Assembly: GCF_038049925.1 (NCBI RefSeq)
Contig: NZ_CP145809.1
Coordinates: 1,550,001 to 1,614,000, forward strand
Reading direction: 5' to 3'
Length of the DNA: 64,000 bases
Source of the DNA: Georgenia sp. M64
GTDB taxonomy: Bacteria; Actinomycetota; Actinomycetes; Actinomycetales; Actinomycetaceae
Shown piece by piece: positions 9,350 to 18,488 of the stretch (position 1 is the first letter of the stretch; every line of letters starts with the position of its first letter). A program made the translations under genes and the position numbers. The notes beneath the pieces are model-generated. The model was not told where the DNA came from, did no database searches, and saw nothing but the letters and a program-made list of their open reading frames with translations.

Positions 9350-10579
9350 TCACAGGCCCCTGGTCGCGGGGCTGCTGCGCCGGGCGTGCTTGCGTTGTCC
9401 GGCGGCGGAGAGGAAGGCGTTGGCCTGCTCAGCGGCGGAGGCGAGGTGGCGGTCGTCGGGGTGCAGGTAGCCGCGGGTGGTCTCCATCGAGGCGTGCCCG
9501 AGGATGTCTTGGAGGACGTGCAGCGGGATGCCGGCGTCGGCCATCCATGTCGCCCCGGTGTGGCGCAGGCCGTGCCGGGTGAGGTCAGGCAGCCCGAGCT
9601 TCGCCACGACGCCGTCCCAGTTCGTGGCGTCGCGGACGGTCGCAGTGGTGAGGTAGCCGCCCTTCGGACCGACCAGCAACGAGTCCGCGGGCTCCTTGCC
9701 GTCGGTGAGGCGTTCGAGCACGGGTCGGAGCGGTTCGAGGATCGGCACGCGTCGCTCTTTGCGGCTCTTGGTCGGCTTCGTGACCAGGCCACCCTTGCCG
9801 GGGAACGCCTGTCGGCGGATCATCACGAGGTTCTTGTCGAAGTCGACATCCCCGACCTGCAACCCAGACACCTCTGAGGACCGGGCCGCGAGCAGCGCGG
9901 CGAGCATCACGAAGTCGCTGTAGGACTGATGCACCTTCCCGCATGCGCGCGCGAGGCGGTTGAGGGTCTTCATGTCCGGGATCGCGTGCGCCCGCGGGGA
10001 GGCGTGTTCGGCGGACTGGCCGCGGAAGGCGTTGCGGTTCAGGCTCCGCTTGGCACGGTTCTTCGCGGGGTTGATCTGGATCAGCCCGTCCCGCACGGCT
10101 TCATCGAGCACCCGCACGAGCGGGGCGATGGTGTTCTTGATGGTTGAGGAGCCGTGACGCTGTTCCCACTCATCAATGGTGCGGTCGATGATCCCCGCGG
10201 TGATCTGGGTGACCGGCAGATGCCCGAGCGCGGGCAGCACCCGCAGCTTCAGCCCGTACCCGTAGGTCTCACCGGTGGAGGTCGGGTCCAGGCCACGCGC
10301 CCACCGGTCGCCGATGGAGGTGACGAACTCCAGCAGCGTCATGGACACGTCCATGCCCTTGGTCGAGGAGCTGCGGAGCTGGTCGAAGAACGCGTGCGCG
10401 GCCGCCTCATCCCGCACGATCTCCGATCGGATCACCCGGCGCTTGGTGGTCGGGTCCGTCCACCGGGCGCGGGCGCGGATGCCGTAGGAGCGGCGCTCCA
10501 TGTCCGTGGAGACCTTCACACCGATCGGCGGGACCGGCTTGGGCTCGGCGGTCGGCTGCGGCTCAGCTCTCCGGGGCAT
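9350..10579 (-). CDS. int: Tyrosine integrase of the ICE
   Basis: A 409-aa phage-type site-specific recombinase that catalyses integration into and excision from tRNA-Pro. The catalytic set is visible: R233 (ARSSEV), H336 and R339 (RHGLRH), H362 (LGHAS) and the nucleophile Y371 (RGYLHP). An N-terminal SAM-like core-binding domain spans about residues 75-180. The gene reads toward the attachment site and ends about 200 bp from it. Its start overlaps the xis stop region by 17 bp, so the two are translated together. A near-identical but broken copy lies at 59896-60920. Confidence 0.95.
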   Translation of the reverse strand: MPRRAEPQPTAEPKPVPPIGVKVSTDMERRSYGIRARARWTDPTTKRRVIRSEIVRDEAAAHAFFDQLRSSSTKGMDVSMTLLEFVTSIGDRWARGLDPTSTGETYGYGLKLRVLPALGHLPVTQITAGIIDRTIDEWEQRHGSSTIKNTIAPLVRVLDEAVRDGLIQINPAKNRAKRSLNRNAFRGQSAEHASPRAHAIPDMKTLNRLARACGKVHQSYSDFVMLAALLAARSSEVSGLQVGDVDFDKNLVMIRRQAFPGKGGLVTKPTKSRKERRVPILEPLRPVLERLTDGKEPADSLLVGPKGGYLTTATVRDATNWDGVVAKLGLPDLTRHGLRHTGATWMADAGIPLHVLQDILGHASMETTRGYLHPDDRHLASAAEQANAFLSAAGQRKHARRSSPATRGL

Positions 10580-10775
10580 GGTCGTGTTCCAGCTCGCTCA
10601 GCCAGCGGTCCACGGCGTCGAGCCGGTACCGGGCGATCCCGCCGAGGCGCAGGAACGGCGGCCCCGTGCCCGCCGACCGCCACCGCGACAGGGTGGACTC
10701 CGAGACCTTCAAGTACGCCGCGACCTCGCGGCTGTGCATGAGCGGCGACACCACGAGCGTTCCGTCGTCGCTCAT
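10563..10775 (-). CDS. xis: Excisionase-like helix-turn-helix protein
   Basis: A 70-aa protein with a MerR/HTH_17-type winged helix: SREVAAYLKVSESTLSRWR followed by the wing GPPFLRLGGIARYR. Such small proteins bend DNA at attachment sites and steer the integrase toward excision. It overlaps int downstream (17 bp) and meets the DUF4913 gene upstream in a 4-bp overlap, so three genes form one translationally coupled set. Confidence 0.88.
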   Translation of the reverse strand: MSDDGTLVVSPLMHSREVAAYLKVSESTLSRWRSAGTGPPFLRLGGIARYRLDAVDRWLSELEHDHAPES

Positions 10776-11359
10776 GACAGTTCTCCGGTGTCGGGGTCGA
10801 GGGTGCGGTAGAACGCTTCCTCGGCGTCGCGGCGAGCCTGGACGTCGGCCATGACGAACTCCACAAACTCGGCGTCGCGGTCGATGATCGGCAGGTCCTC
10901 GATCGGGTCGGCGGGTTCCTCACCGGGCCAGACGGTCTGCCGGGTGGGCCGGTCGTGGTCGAGCTTCGTGCCGGACGCAGCGACCCATTCGCGCAGCCGC
11001 TGGCGGGCGTCGGCGAAGTCGCGGTGCCAGCCCAGTGGCGCGGAGCCGTTCTGCTCGGGGTCGTAGGCGCACAGCCAGTGCAGGTGCAGCGCGGACAGCT
11101 CCCATAGTAGCTCCGGGTGGGCGTACCAGGCGGGCGGGATCACCGCGGCGGGCAGACCGTAGGTGTGCCGCAGCCAGTCCACCCACCGGTTCAGCTCCAG
11201 CCACTCGACCTCGGCGTCGTCGGCGTTCAGCAGGTTCCAGTTGATCGGGTGTGGAGGCTCGGCGATCAGTGGGTCCTCGAAGCCCTCGTCGCCGCCGTCC
11301 AGCTCCGGGCCGGGCAGGTCGCCCGTGGTGGCGTCATCGTCGCGGGGATCGTCGGCCAT
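10772..11359 (-). CDS. DUF4913-type protein of actinobacterial ICEs
   Basis: A 195-aa acidic protein. Its core (WVDWLRHTYGLP, PPAWYAHPELLWELSALHLHW, then a PLGWHRDFADARQRL segment) matches the DUF4913 family found beside int/xis in actinobacterial conjugative elements. The ATG at 11359 is preferred over an in-frame one 12 codons upstream because AGGAG sits about six bases before it. The molecular role is unknown. It overlaps xis by 4 bp. Confidence 0.75.
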   Translation of the reverse strand: MADDPRDDDATTGDLPGPELDGGDEGFEDPLIAEPPHPINWNLLNADDAEVEWLELNRWVDWLRHTYGLPAAVIPPAWYAHPELLWELSALHLHWLCAYDPEQNGSAPLGWHRDFADARQRLREWVAASGTKLDHDRPTRQTVWPGEEPADPIEDLPIIDRDAEFVEFVMADVQARRDAEEAFYRTLDPDTGELS

Positions 11360-11448
11360 GGTGTGCTCCTGTCTGCTCTCGCGGTCCCCGGTCATGCCGG
11401 GGCCTTGCTGTGGCAGGCAGGTGGGCGCGGAGACGCCTGGGCGTGTGC

Positions 11449-13227
11449 TCAGGTGTCAGAGCGGCGCAGCAGGGCCTCTGTCTGCGCACGGTCCGCGGTG
11501 AGCTGGGTGGCGTCGGGGCGCTGGGGCCACGGGTGCAGGTCGGTGACGATCGGGGGCGCGGAGCGCAGCAGCACGATCCCGGTGCCGAACGGGAGCCGGC
11601 GGATGCGGTCGGGCGGGAAGATTGGCACCCGCCGGACGGAGCGCTGGTTGGAGCGGGTGCCGTGGTCACCCCGCGTCACGGAGTCGGTGTACTCGTCGCG
11701 TTCCCCGACCAGCGCGCTCAGGTCTTGCAGATCGCGGCTGTTGGACGCGCCGCCGAGGATGACCTTCACGATCGACGCGTCCCAGATCGCGCCGGCCTGA
11801 TGCTCGTTCCACTTGTCCCTGGCCTGCGCGAGGGACTGGAGCACTGGCATAGTGGTGATGCCCGAGCCGCCGCCTTCGGCCATGAGCGTCGGCAGCGACG
11901 GCAGGGGTGAGAGGTTGGCTATCTCGTCCAGCGCGAGCAGCATCGGCGGATCGAGCCGCGCGCCGGCCGATCGTGCGGCGAGGCGGCGGGCGGTCTCGAT
12001 GAGGTCTTCCACGAGCGCCGCGACGAGCGCGGCGCTGGCCCCCGCGCCGGACCCGGTGGCCAGGAGGAACAGGGTGCCCTTGTGCTGGATGAAGTGCTCG
12101 GGGTCGAATCCTTCACCTGGGCCGGGTGAGACGGCATCGAGCACTCGGGGGTCGGCGAGCGATCCGAGGGCGAGGGACACGCCTTGCCAGATGGAGTCGC
12201 GGGTGCGGGGGTCGGAGTCGATCATCGCTTCCAGAGACTCGGCCCATCCGGTCGCCGCCTGGCTCGAGCCGGTCAGGATCGCCACCGCGTCGGCAGCGGC
12301 GGTCGGGTCGAGGGTCCAGCGGAACAGCTCGGCCGGTGGGCGGTGGTCGATCGCGGCGGCGTGCAGGAGCGCTTGCAGCGCGGCGCGGGTCTTGCCTTCC
12401 CAGAACCCGCCGCCGTCGACGCCGCCGGATGAGAGGCCGGTTCCGGCGGCGAGCCCGGTGGCGCGGATCATCGCGGTCTGCGGGGACTCACAGCCACGGA
12501 TCGGTGACCACCGCATCCCCGCGGGCAAGCCTTCGGCGAGGTGCTGGGGGTCGAAGATCGCGACCGGCCCGACCCGGCTGCGGGCGCGCAGGGTCGCGGT
12601 CAGGTTGTCCGGGCGGGTCGAGGTCACCACGACGGCACCGGGGGCGTCGAGGATCGCGGGGATCACCAGGTGCAGGCCCTTGCCGGAGCGGGGCGGCCCG
12701 ATGACCATGATCGAGTCCTCCACCGACGCCCACACGCCGGTGCCCTTGGAGGCGCCGAGCCGGTAGCCGACATCTTGCGGGCGTGGATCATCCAAGCCCG
12801 GGCGGAGGTTCCCGGCGCGGCGCAGCAGCGCCTTCTCGGACGCGGCGGCAGCGACCTCATGCCGGGTGGCGATGCCCGCCATCCGGCGCGGGTCTTGCTC
12901 GACTCGGTGCGTGTGACGGCGCAGCCGCGACCAGACCCACACGCCGCCGGTGATGAGCACGGCGAGCAGGAGGCCCGTGACGAGCCAGTAGACGACCGGG
13001 CTCATGCCGGGCGCGTCCAGGGCGCCAGCGGGATCGCTCGGATCGAACAGCACACCGATCCCGGACGCGGGACCACCGGCGGGCTGGCTCGTGCCGGTGA
13101 AGAATGCCGCGACGGAGCCGGCGCCGCGGAGCACCAAGGCGACGCCGAACAGGCCGACCAGCCCGATCATCGCCGCGTTGGTCAGCTCATCACCGAACGA
13201 GCCGGTCTGCCGGCCCTGACTGTTCAT
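11449..13227 (-). CDS. VirD4/TraG-type coupling protein
   Basis: A 592-aa type IV coupling ATPase that would bring the relaxase-DNA complex to the secretion channel. Two N-terminal transmembrane segments (about 18-45 and 78-100) precede the motor domain. Walker A is GPPRSGKG (177-184) and Walker B is LLALDEIANL (about 430). The TraG/TraD motif TMPVLQSLAQARDKW follows. The start overlaps the upstream gene by four bases (ATGA), fitting an operon with the VirB4-like gene. Confidence 0.92.
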   Translation of the reverse strand: MNSQGRQTGSFGDELTNAAMIGLVGLFGVALVLRGAGSVAAFFTGTSQPAGGPASGIGVLFDPSDPAGALDAPGMSPVVYWLVTGLLLAVLITGGVWVWSRLRRHTHRVEQDPRRMAGIATRHEVAAAASEKALLRRAGNLRPGLDDPRPQDVGYRLGASKGTGVWASVEDSIMVIGPPRSGKGLHLVIPAILDAPGAVVVTSTRPDNLTATLRARSRVGPVAIFDPQHLAEGLPAGMRWSPIRGCESPQTAMIRATGLAAGTGLSSGGVDGGGFWEGKTRAALQALLHAAAIDHRPPAELFRWTLDPTAAADAVAILTGSSQAATGWAESLEAMIDSDPRTRDSIWQGVSLALGSLADPRVLDAVSPGPGEGFDPEHFIQHKGTLFLLATGSGAGASAALVAALVEDLIETARRLAARSAGARLDPPMLLALDEIANLSPLPSLPTLMAEGGGSGITTMPVLQSLAQARDKWNEHQAGAIWDASIVKVILGGASNSRDLQDLSALVGERDEYTDSVTRGDHGTRSNQRSVRRVPIFPPDRIRRLPFGTGIVLLRSAPPIVTDLHPWPQRPDATQLTADRAQTEALLRRSDT

Positions 13228-13736
13228 GGCAGCCGCCGGATGATCGTGGTGCCGGAGATGCGGCCGAACAGCAGCACCTCCACGACGCCGCCCGCAGCGT
13301 CCGGCCCGAGCCGGTCCGGGTCGACCAGGGCGCGGGCCGTGCCGGTGCCGGACACGTCGGTGTGCCCGGTGACGACGGCGACCGCCACGTCCTCTCCGGG
13401 AACGAACCCGTCACCTTCGACGGCGTGGAACGCAGGCCGCGGTGTCGGTTCCTCAGGCTCAGGCGTCGGGTGGGGTGCTCGGCGACGTCGGGTCGCGATG
13501 ATGTCGGTGAAAGTCGTCCCGTCTGCCTCGCGGACCTCGACCCGCGCCGGAGTCGTCCGGTCATCCGTGGCGCGGTCGATGATCTGCCCGAACGAGGCTC
13601 GCCGCCACGGCGGCGCGAACGGGTCGGGGTCCAGCCGTATCCCGTCGACGGTGACGGCCACGGTGCCGTCCTTGCGCACGTCGAGCACGACGAGCGGAAT
13701 GGACACGGGGACGGATTCGGGCTCGGCTCTCCTCAT
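13224..13736 (-). CDS. Hypothetical protein in the transfer operon
   Basis: A 170-aa soluble protein between the VirB4-like ATPase and the coupling protein, overlapping the latter by 4 bp. It has a beta-rich N-terminal part with regular hydrophobic alternation (VPVSIPLVVLDVRKDG), a Pro/Glu linker (about 87-100) and a second beta-rich part to the C-terminus. No known motif. The position and tight spacing suggest a transfer accessory role. Confidence 0.6.
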   Translation of the reverse strand: MRRAEPESVPVSIPLVVLDVRKDGTVAVTVDGIRLDPDPFAPPWRRASFGQIIDRATDDRTTPARVEVREADGTTFTDIIATRRRRAPHPTPEPEEPTPRPAFHAVEGDGFVPGEDVAVAVVTGHTDVSGTGTARALVDPDRLGPDAAGGVVEVLLFGRISGTTIIRRLP

Positions 13737-13775
13737 AACGGCGAGGTGGGCCAGCAGCGGACTGCCGCCGCTTGT

Positions 13776-15278
13776 TCAGGATTCGTGACCCTGCGCAGAG
13801 CCGGTCATGCGGGCGGTGGTGTCGAACGCGGCCAGTTCGGCGGGATGAAGCTGGTGCTGGACGACGAAGCTGCGGTCCTTGATCCGCCAGAGCCCTTGCC
13901 CGGTGCCCAGTCCCGGCAGGAGGCGTTGCTCGGTGCCGGTGAGCCCGAGCGTGGTGGCGGTGGGGCCGAGCTGGTCGGTCTCTTGCCGGTAGACGATCCG
14001 GGTCTCCGCGTTCGCCAGCAGCGAGTTCGCCAGAGCACGGTTCGCTGAGCCGAGGTCACCGACGTTCTCCAGGTCGGTGAGCTTGTGGAACACGAGCAGG
14101 TTCGCCAGGCCGTAGTGGCGGGCGAGCCGCCAGTGCGCGTCCATCCGGCGCAGCAGCGCCGGGTGCGACATCAGCCGCCATGCCTCGTCGTAGATGACCC
14201 AGCGTCGGCCGCCGTTCGGATCGAGGAGGGCGGCTTCCATCCACGCCGACGAACAGGTCATCAGCACCGAGATCAAGGTGGAGTTCTCGGTGACGCGGGA
14301 CAGGTCCAGGCTGACCATCGGCAGCGTCGGGTCGAACCTCACCGTCGACGGGCCGTCGAACAGCCCGGCCAGGTCACCGGCGACGAGCCGCCGCAGCGCG
14401 TGCCCGACTTGACGGCCATCCTCAGCAAGTCGGCCGTCTGGATCGTCGGCCGGGTCTGGGCGCAGCAGTCGGTCGACCACCATCGGCAGGATCGGCACGT
14501 CAGCGTCGCGCACCGCGCCGGCCAGGGCGGTGTCGATCGCGGTGTGTTCCAGCGGAGCGAGCGGCCTAGCCAGGACGGTCTCGGTGAGCGCGCCGAGCAG
14601 GTCGCGGCGCCGCGCAGCCAGCGTGGTCGCCCACTCCTGATCGGAGAGGCCACCGGGACGGTAGCCCTCATCGAGCGGGTTGAGCCTGTTGCCCATCCCG
14701 TGTCCCAGGATGATCGCTTTCCCGCCGACCGCTTCGGCGACGCCGGTGTGTTCTCCTTTGGGGTCGCCGGGAACGTAGACGCGGTAGCCGAACGGCAGGC
14801 TGCGGGTGTAGAGGCTCTTGGCGAGCGAGGACTTTCCGGAGCCGACGATCCCGGCGAGGACCAGGTTCGGGGCGGTGATGATGCCCCGCCGGTACAGCAC
14901 CCACGGGTCGTAGACGAACGAGGACCCGGAGTAGAGGTCCTGGCCAATGAACATGCCCTGCGGCCCGAGACCTGCTTCGGCCAGGAACGGGTAGTGGCCG
15001 GCGAGGACGGCGCTGGTGTCCTGGTGCCGAGGCAGCCGGAACCTCCCCGGCGTGCGGAGCGCGGCTGGTCCGGGTTCGCCGGCCGAGGGCAGGTAGACCG
15101 TGGCACGCCGTTCGGCGCGCTTCGCCTCCAGCTTCGCGCGGGCGGTGGCCTTCTCCGCCTGCCGTTGCTCGGCGACGAGCCGGGCGGCTGCTTGTCGCCG
15201 CTGCTTTCGCAGCCGCCGTCGTTCGGAGGCCGGTGCGACGAGGACGGCGGTGTGCAGCTTCTCGTCCCGGTTCACCAC
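13776..15278 (-). CDS. VirB4-like conjugation ATPase
   Basis: A 500-aa secretion ATPase with Walker A GIVGSGKSS (143-151) and Walker B WVIYDEAW (near 365), followed by a HerA/VirB4-type sensor region (ANLLVFHKLTDLENVG). A strongly basic coiled N-terminus (20-60) precedes the ATPase. It corresponds to the motor half of VirB4; the SCO6880 protein upstream supplies the membrane and N-terminal half, a split typical of actinobacterial elements. It overlaps the upstream gene by 7 bp. Confidence 0.88.
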   Translation of the reverse strand: MVNRDEKLHTAVLVAPASERRRLRKQRRQAAARLVAEQRQAEKATARAKLEAKRAERRATVYLPSAGEPGPAALRTPGRFRLPRHQDTSAVLAGHYPFLAEAGLGPQGMFIGQDLYSGSSFVYDPWVLYRRGIITAPNLVLAGIVGSGKSSLAKSLYTRSLPFGYRVYVPGDPKGEHTGVAEAVGGKAIILGHGMGNRLNPLDEGYRPGGLSDQEWATTLAARRRDLLGALTETVLARPLAPLEHTAIDTALAGAVRDADVPILPMVVDRLLRPDPADDPDGRLAEDGRQVGHALRRLVAGDLAGLFDGPSTVRFDPTLPMVSLDLSRVTENSTLISVLMTCSSAWMEAALLDPNGGRRWVIYDEAWRLMSHPALLRRMDAHWRLARHYGLANLLVFHKLTDLENVGDLGSANRALANSLLANAETRIVYRQETDQLGPTATTLGLTGTEQRLLPGLGTGQGLWRIKDRSFVVQHQLHPAELAAFDTTARMTGSAQGHES

Positions 15279-16063
15279 GAGAGCCCTCGGGTCTGCTTGA
15301 CGGCGGCGACGCCGGGATGCTCGAACCAGCTGCCGTCCCGGACTCCGCTGTGCCGTCTTGCGGTGTCGCGTCCGGCTGGGCGGTCCGGAGGTGGGACGGG
15401 GGTGTCGTCGGTTGGGTCGATCGCATGGTCGGCGGGGATCAGGTGCCGCCGGTAGAGGGCGACGTGCCCGGCCTGCGGGTTGTAGGACATCGCGTAGTCG
15501 CCGGTCTCGGCCTGCCGGTCCCCGGCATAGACAGGGGCGTGGTCGTGAACATCGCCGTTCTCCAAGGCGGCGTCGGTGGTCTCGTCGCCGTAGTCCCAGC
15601 CGGACAGATGCTCGATCCCCGCCTCGACGCCGTCACGGTCGATGAGGTCGAGAACCCGGTCGGCGTCCTCGCCTTGCAGGAACACGACCCCCACCCAACG
15701 ATCAACGAGTTGCGTCGGTGGGTTCCAGACGATCCGGCCGGAATGACTCATCGCGGCGTTGAGCCGGTCGTGGGCCTGGTCGATGAGCGTGCCGGCCTGG
15801 TGCAGCTCGTCGGCCGCCGACACCGCCTCGACCGCACCGCCGGCCGGGTCGCGTGCTTCGTCGGTCACCTGATGCTGCTGGTTCAGGTGGGCGGTGGCGA
15901 GCTGGTCCAGGACTTGCCGGAGCGAGCGCGCCCCTGCCAGCAGGTCACCGATCACCGCGTACGTGTCGGCCGGGTGGTCGAAGCTGCGGGTGGCGTGCGC
16001 GAGCCCACGCAACGCCTCGGACGCCTCGGCGGCATCGCGAGCGGGATCGGTGAACGTGGGCAT
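15272..16063 (-). CDS. Hypothetical transfer-operon protein
   Basis: A 263-aa soluble, acidic protein of unknown function. The N-terminal 100 residues are helical with heptad-like leucines (LRGLAHATRSF, LRQVLDQLATAHLNQQ). The middle holds WVGVVFLQGEDADRVLDLIDRDG and SGWDYGDET. The start MPTF at 16063 has GGAG seven bases upstream; an ATG four codons earlier is possible. It is the first transfer gene after the interruption by the oppositely oriented gene at 16142-17002. Confidence 0.65.
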   Translation of the reverse strand: MPTFTDPARDAAEASEALRGLAHATRSFDHPADTYAVIGDLLAGARSLRQVLDQLATAHLNQQHQVTDEARDPAGGAVEAVSAADELHQAGTLIDQAHDRLNAAMSHSGRIVWNPPTQLVDRWVGVVFLQGEDADRVLDLIDRDGVEAGIEHLSGWDYGDETTDAALENGDVHDHAPVYAGDRQAETGDYAMSYNPQAGHVALYRRHLIPADHAIDPTDDTPVPPPDRPAGRDTARRHSGVRDGSWFEHPGVAAVKQTRGLSW

Positions 16064-16141
16064 CGCGGTCTCCATCACTTGGTTGCCCGCCAGGTGCGCT
16101 TCGCCGGACCGCTGTCCGTCCCTCTCCGTAGGCTTGTAGCC

Positions 16142-17002
16142 ATGCCCTATGTCGCCACTGTGTTGCGCGTGATGATCGCCTCGCCCTCTGATGTGCCGGA
16201 GGCTCGCGATGCTGTAGAGAAGGCGGTACACGGCTGGAACGACGCGAACGCGAGGAACAAGGGCGTGATCCTCCAACCGTGGCGTTGGGAAACCTCAGCG
16301 GTGCCGGTCATGGGCGCTCACCCGCAGAAGCTGATCAATGCACAAGGCGTCGATGATTCGGACATCGTGTTCGCGCTGTTCGGCGGACGACTCGGCTCAC
16401 CGACACCTGACGCGATCTCGGGAACCGCCGAGGAAGTAGACCGAGCGCTGGAGCTAGGCAAACCTGTTCATCTCTACTTCTCGACCGCTGCTCTCCCGAA
16501 CGACATCGATACCGCGCAGCTCGATGCCTTGCGGGCCTTCAAGAAGGACATGCAGGACCGCGGACTCCTCGGCGAGTTCAACAATCCCGAACAGCTCAAT
16601 CACGAGGTCTGGAAAGCGATCGAGCACGACATCGTGGCCCTGAAACTCGACGCGACACCCGCCGTGCAGTCACAGCCAAGCGGAGTGGACTTCCTGGTTC
16701 AGCCCCATCAAGAGCGCGAAGTCTCGGGAGTGAACTCGAAGGGTGCACCGCGCTACACGACGAAGCACTGGCTCGACATCACAAACACTGGCGATCGCGA
16801 CGCGGAAGGCGTTCTGTTCGAGAGCGTTGGCGAGGACAGTGCCATGTTCATCGCTGGCCCGGAAGGATCCACCACGATCCACCGTGGCCAGACCCGGCGC
16901 CTGCCGGTGATGTTCACCTTCGGAGGGTCGGGTGACCCGGTTCTTCGCATCCAATGGGTCGAAGATGATGACGCCAAGCACCGAGACTTCCACGTTGGGT
17001 AG
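16142..17002 (+). CDS. DUF4062-like protein, antisense cargo in the transfer operon
   Basis: A 286-aa protein. The N-terminal 150 residues match the DUF4062 pattern: IASPSDVPEARDAVEKAV, then LQPWRWETSAVPVMGAHPQ, then VDDSDIVFALFGGRLGSPT. This Rossmann/TIR-like domain is often found in predicted anti-phage proteins. The C-terminal half is beta-rich (residues 190-286) and may be a recognition domain. The gene is read opposite to every neighbour from 9350 to 27441 and sits between SCO6880 and the next transfer gene with only 10 bp to the former. No Shine-Dalgarno is seen before its ATG; TAGGCT at 16129-16134 could be a -10 for a near-leaderless mRNA. Confidence 0.7.
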   Translation: MPYVATVLRVMIASPSDVPEARDAVEKAVHGWNDANARNKGVILQPWRWETSAVPVMGAHPQKLINAQGVDDSDIVFALFGGRLGSPTPDAISGTAEEVDRALELGKPVHLYFSTAALPNDIDTAQLDALRAFKKDMQDRGLLGEFNNPEQLNHEVWKAIEHDIVALKLDATPAVQSQPSGVDFLVQPHQEREVSGVNSKGAPRYTTKHWLDITNTGDRDAEGVLFESVGEDSAMFIAGPEGSTTIHRGQTRRLPVMFTFGGSGDPVLRIQWVEDDDAKHRDFHVG

Positions 17003-17012
17003 TCACCTGTAG

Positions 17013-18482
17013 CTACACCGTGCGGCACAGCGGGAGCGCCGCCGCGGTGAACGCTGCGGCTTGCTGGCCGATGAGCCGGCGGGTCTCGCAGGAGGCTTGG
17101 ATCGCGGACTGCTCGATCGCGGCGACTGCGGCTTCCAGGTCATCGAGGGTGGGCGCGGTGATGCTGATGAGGCCGGAGACGCGGAGCACGCCGTGTCCGG
17201 CGGTGAGGTCGGCTTCCTGTTGGAGCACGTCGTGGTACTCGGCGGTTTGGGCGGCGTCCTCGATCTGTCCCATCCGTGCGCGCTGGGCGGCATCGGAGAG
17301 GTGTTCGACCTTCTTCTTGCGGATGTCGCGGGCGGCCTGGTCCGATCGCATCGGGGTGTAGAGCAGTGAGACGGAGCGTTGGATGCCGGTGGACAGCAGT
17401 ACGGGGGCGAGGAAGCCCGGGTAGACCATGCTCCGGGGCCATTCGGCGACCCACAGGACGGTGTGCCAGGCCGAGTCGGTGCGCAGGCTGCCCCAGGTCT
17501 CGGTGACCGCGACCGGGCCGGCGGTGGCGAGGTCTTGCCCGAGCTTCCCGTGCCGCTCCAGCGTGGCGGCGACGGCCGGGTCGTAGGCCGAGCGCAGGAT
17601 CACCGCGACCTGGCCGGGGCCGAGCCACCCGACCGGGGTCAGGTCGGCCGACCGCAGCGCGGCGGTCAGGGTCGCCATCTCTTGGCGCAGGACCGCGGCG
17701 GCGCCGCGGATGCCGCCGCCGGCGGTCCTGATCTGCCGGGCTGCGGTCTTCATGTCCAGTGAGAGGCTGATCGTGGTGGCGTGCCGTTCCCCGGCGGGAC
17801 CGGCTCGTTCGATCAGCTCGGTGTAGGTGGTCGCGGCCCAGGAGTCGTCGGCGGTGCCGTGCTCGGCCCACCATTCGGCCAGTCCGGTCCCGGAGTCCGG
17901 CAGCGTCCGCTCCAAGACTTGCAGGGTCGCGATCCGCCCGGATCGGCAGACTGTGGCGAGCACCCGCCCCCAGGAGGTGACCCGGCGTTCCTGCTCGCCG
18001 GGGTCGAGCAGCACGAACGCGGGATGGGTGACTTCGCAGACCACGGTGAGGGTGGACTGGCGGGGGTCGTGGATCATGCATGCCCCGGTCTCGGGGTCCA
18101 GATGCTCGCGCAGCCGGGCCATGTCGCCGGGCATGGCGAGGTTCCCGACCGGGCGCGGGGTGACGATCCGCCGGCGGTACAGCAGTTGCCCGCCGGTGGA
18201 GCGCCACAGCCACCAGCAGGCGACGGGCAGCCATTCGACCATCGGCCGCCCGGCGACGGGCACCCAGGTCAGCACCGCGGCGAGCAGCCAGATCGGGGCG
18301 GTGTAGGCCAGCAGCATCCCGGCTCCGCCGTAGAACGCCGTCAGTACGGCCAGCCCGCCGATGCCGAGGGTGATGAGCTGTGAGACTGAGAGCCCCAGCA
18401 GCACGCCCCGGCGGGTGAGGCGGGAGAACTTCACCGGCGTCAGTTCACTGCCCGGAACCTTCTGATCTGTCGTGGTGGGCAT
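17013..18482 (-). CDS. SCO6880-family conjugation protein
   Basis: A 489-aa membrane protein. Two or three hydrophobic segments (about 28-95) are followed by a large soluble domain resembling the N-terminal half of VirB4, a PrgI/VirB3-plus-VirB4N arrangement typical of actinobacterial type IV secretion. It carries no Walker motif, consistent with the ATPase being encoded separately at 13776-15278. It follows the VirB6-like gene with a 6-bp gap. Confidence 0.85.
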   Translation of the reverse strand: MPTTTDQKVPGSELTPVKFSRLTRRGVLLGLSVSQLITLGIGGLAVLTAFYGGAGMLLAYTAPIWLLAAVLTWVPVAGRPMVEWLPVACWWLWRSTGGQLLYRRRIVTPRPVGNLAMPGDMARLREHLDPETGACMIHDPRQSTLTVVCEVTHPAFVLLDPGEQERRVTSWGRVLATVCRSGRIATLQVLERTLPDSGTGLAEWWAEHGTADDSWAATTYTELIERAGPAGERHATTISLSLDMKTAARQIRTAGGGIRGAAAVLRQEMATLTAALRSADLTPVGWLGPGQVAVILRSAYDPAVAATLERHGKLGQDLATAGPVAVTETWGSLRTDSAWHTVLWVAEWPRSMVYPGFLAPVLLSTGIQRSVSLLYTPMRSDQAARDIRKKKVEHLSDAAQRARMGQIEDAAQTAEYHDVLQQEADLTAGHGVLRVSGLISITAPTLDDLEAAVAAIEQSAIQASCETRRLIGQQAAAFTAAALPLCRTV

Positions 18483-18488
18483 GGCCGA

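Noticed and set aside
9063..9470. Plus-strand open frame across tRNA-Pro and the element end
   Set aside because: It overlaps a certain tRNA, a terminator and the integrase gene; its apparent protein is the translated tRNA and att sequence, and the same false frame recurs at the second att copy.
15233..16141. In-frame upstream extension of the DUF4062-like gene
   Set aside because: The extension is antisense to a supported transfer gene. Family similarity starts at the ATG at 16142.
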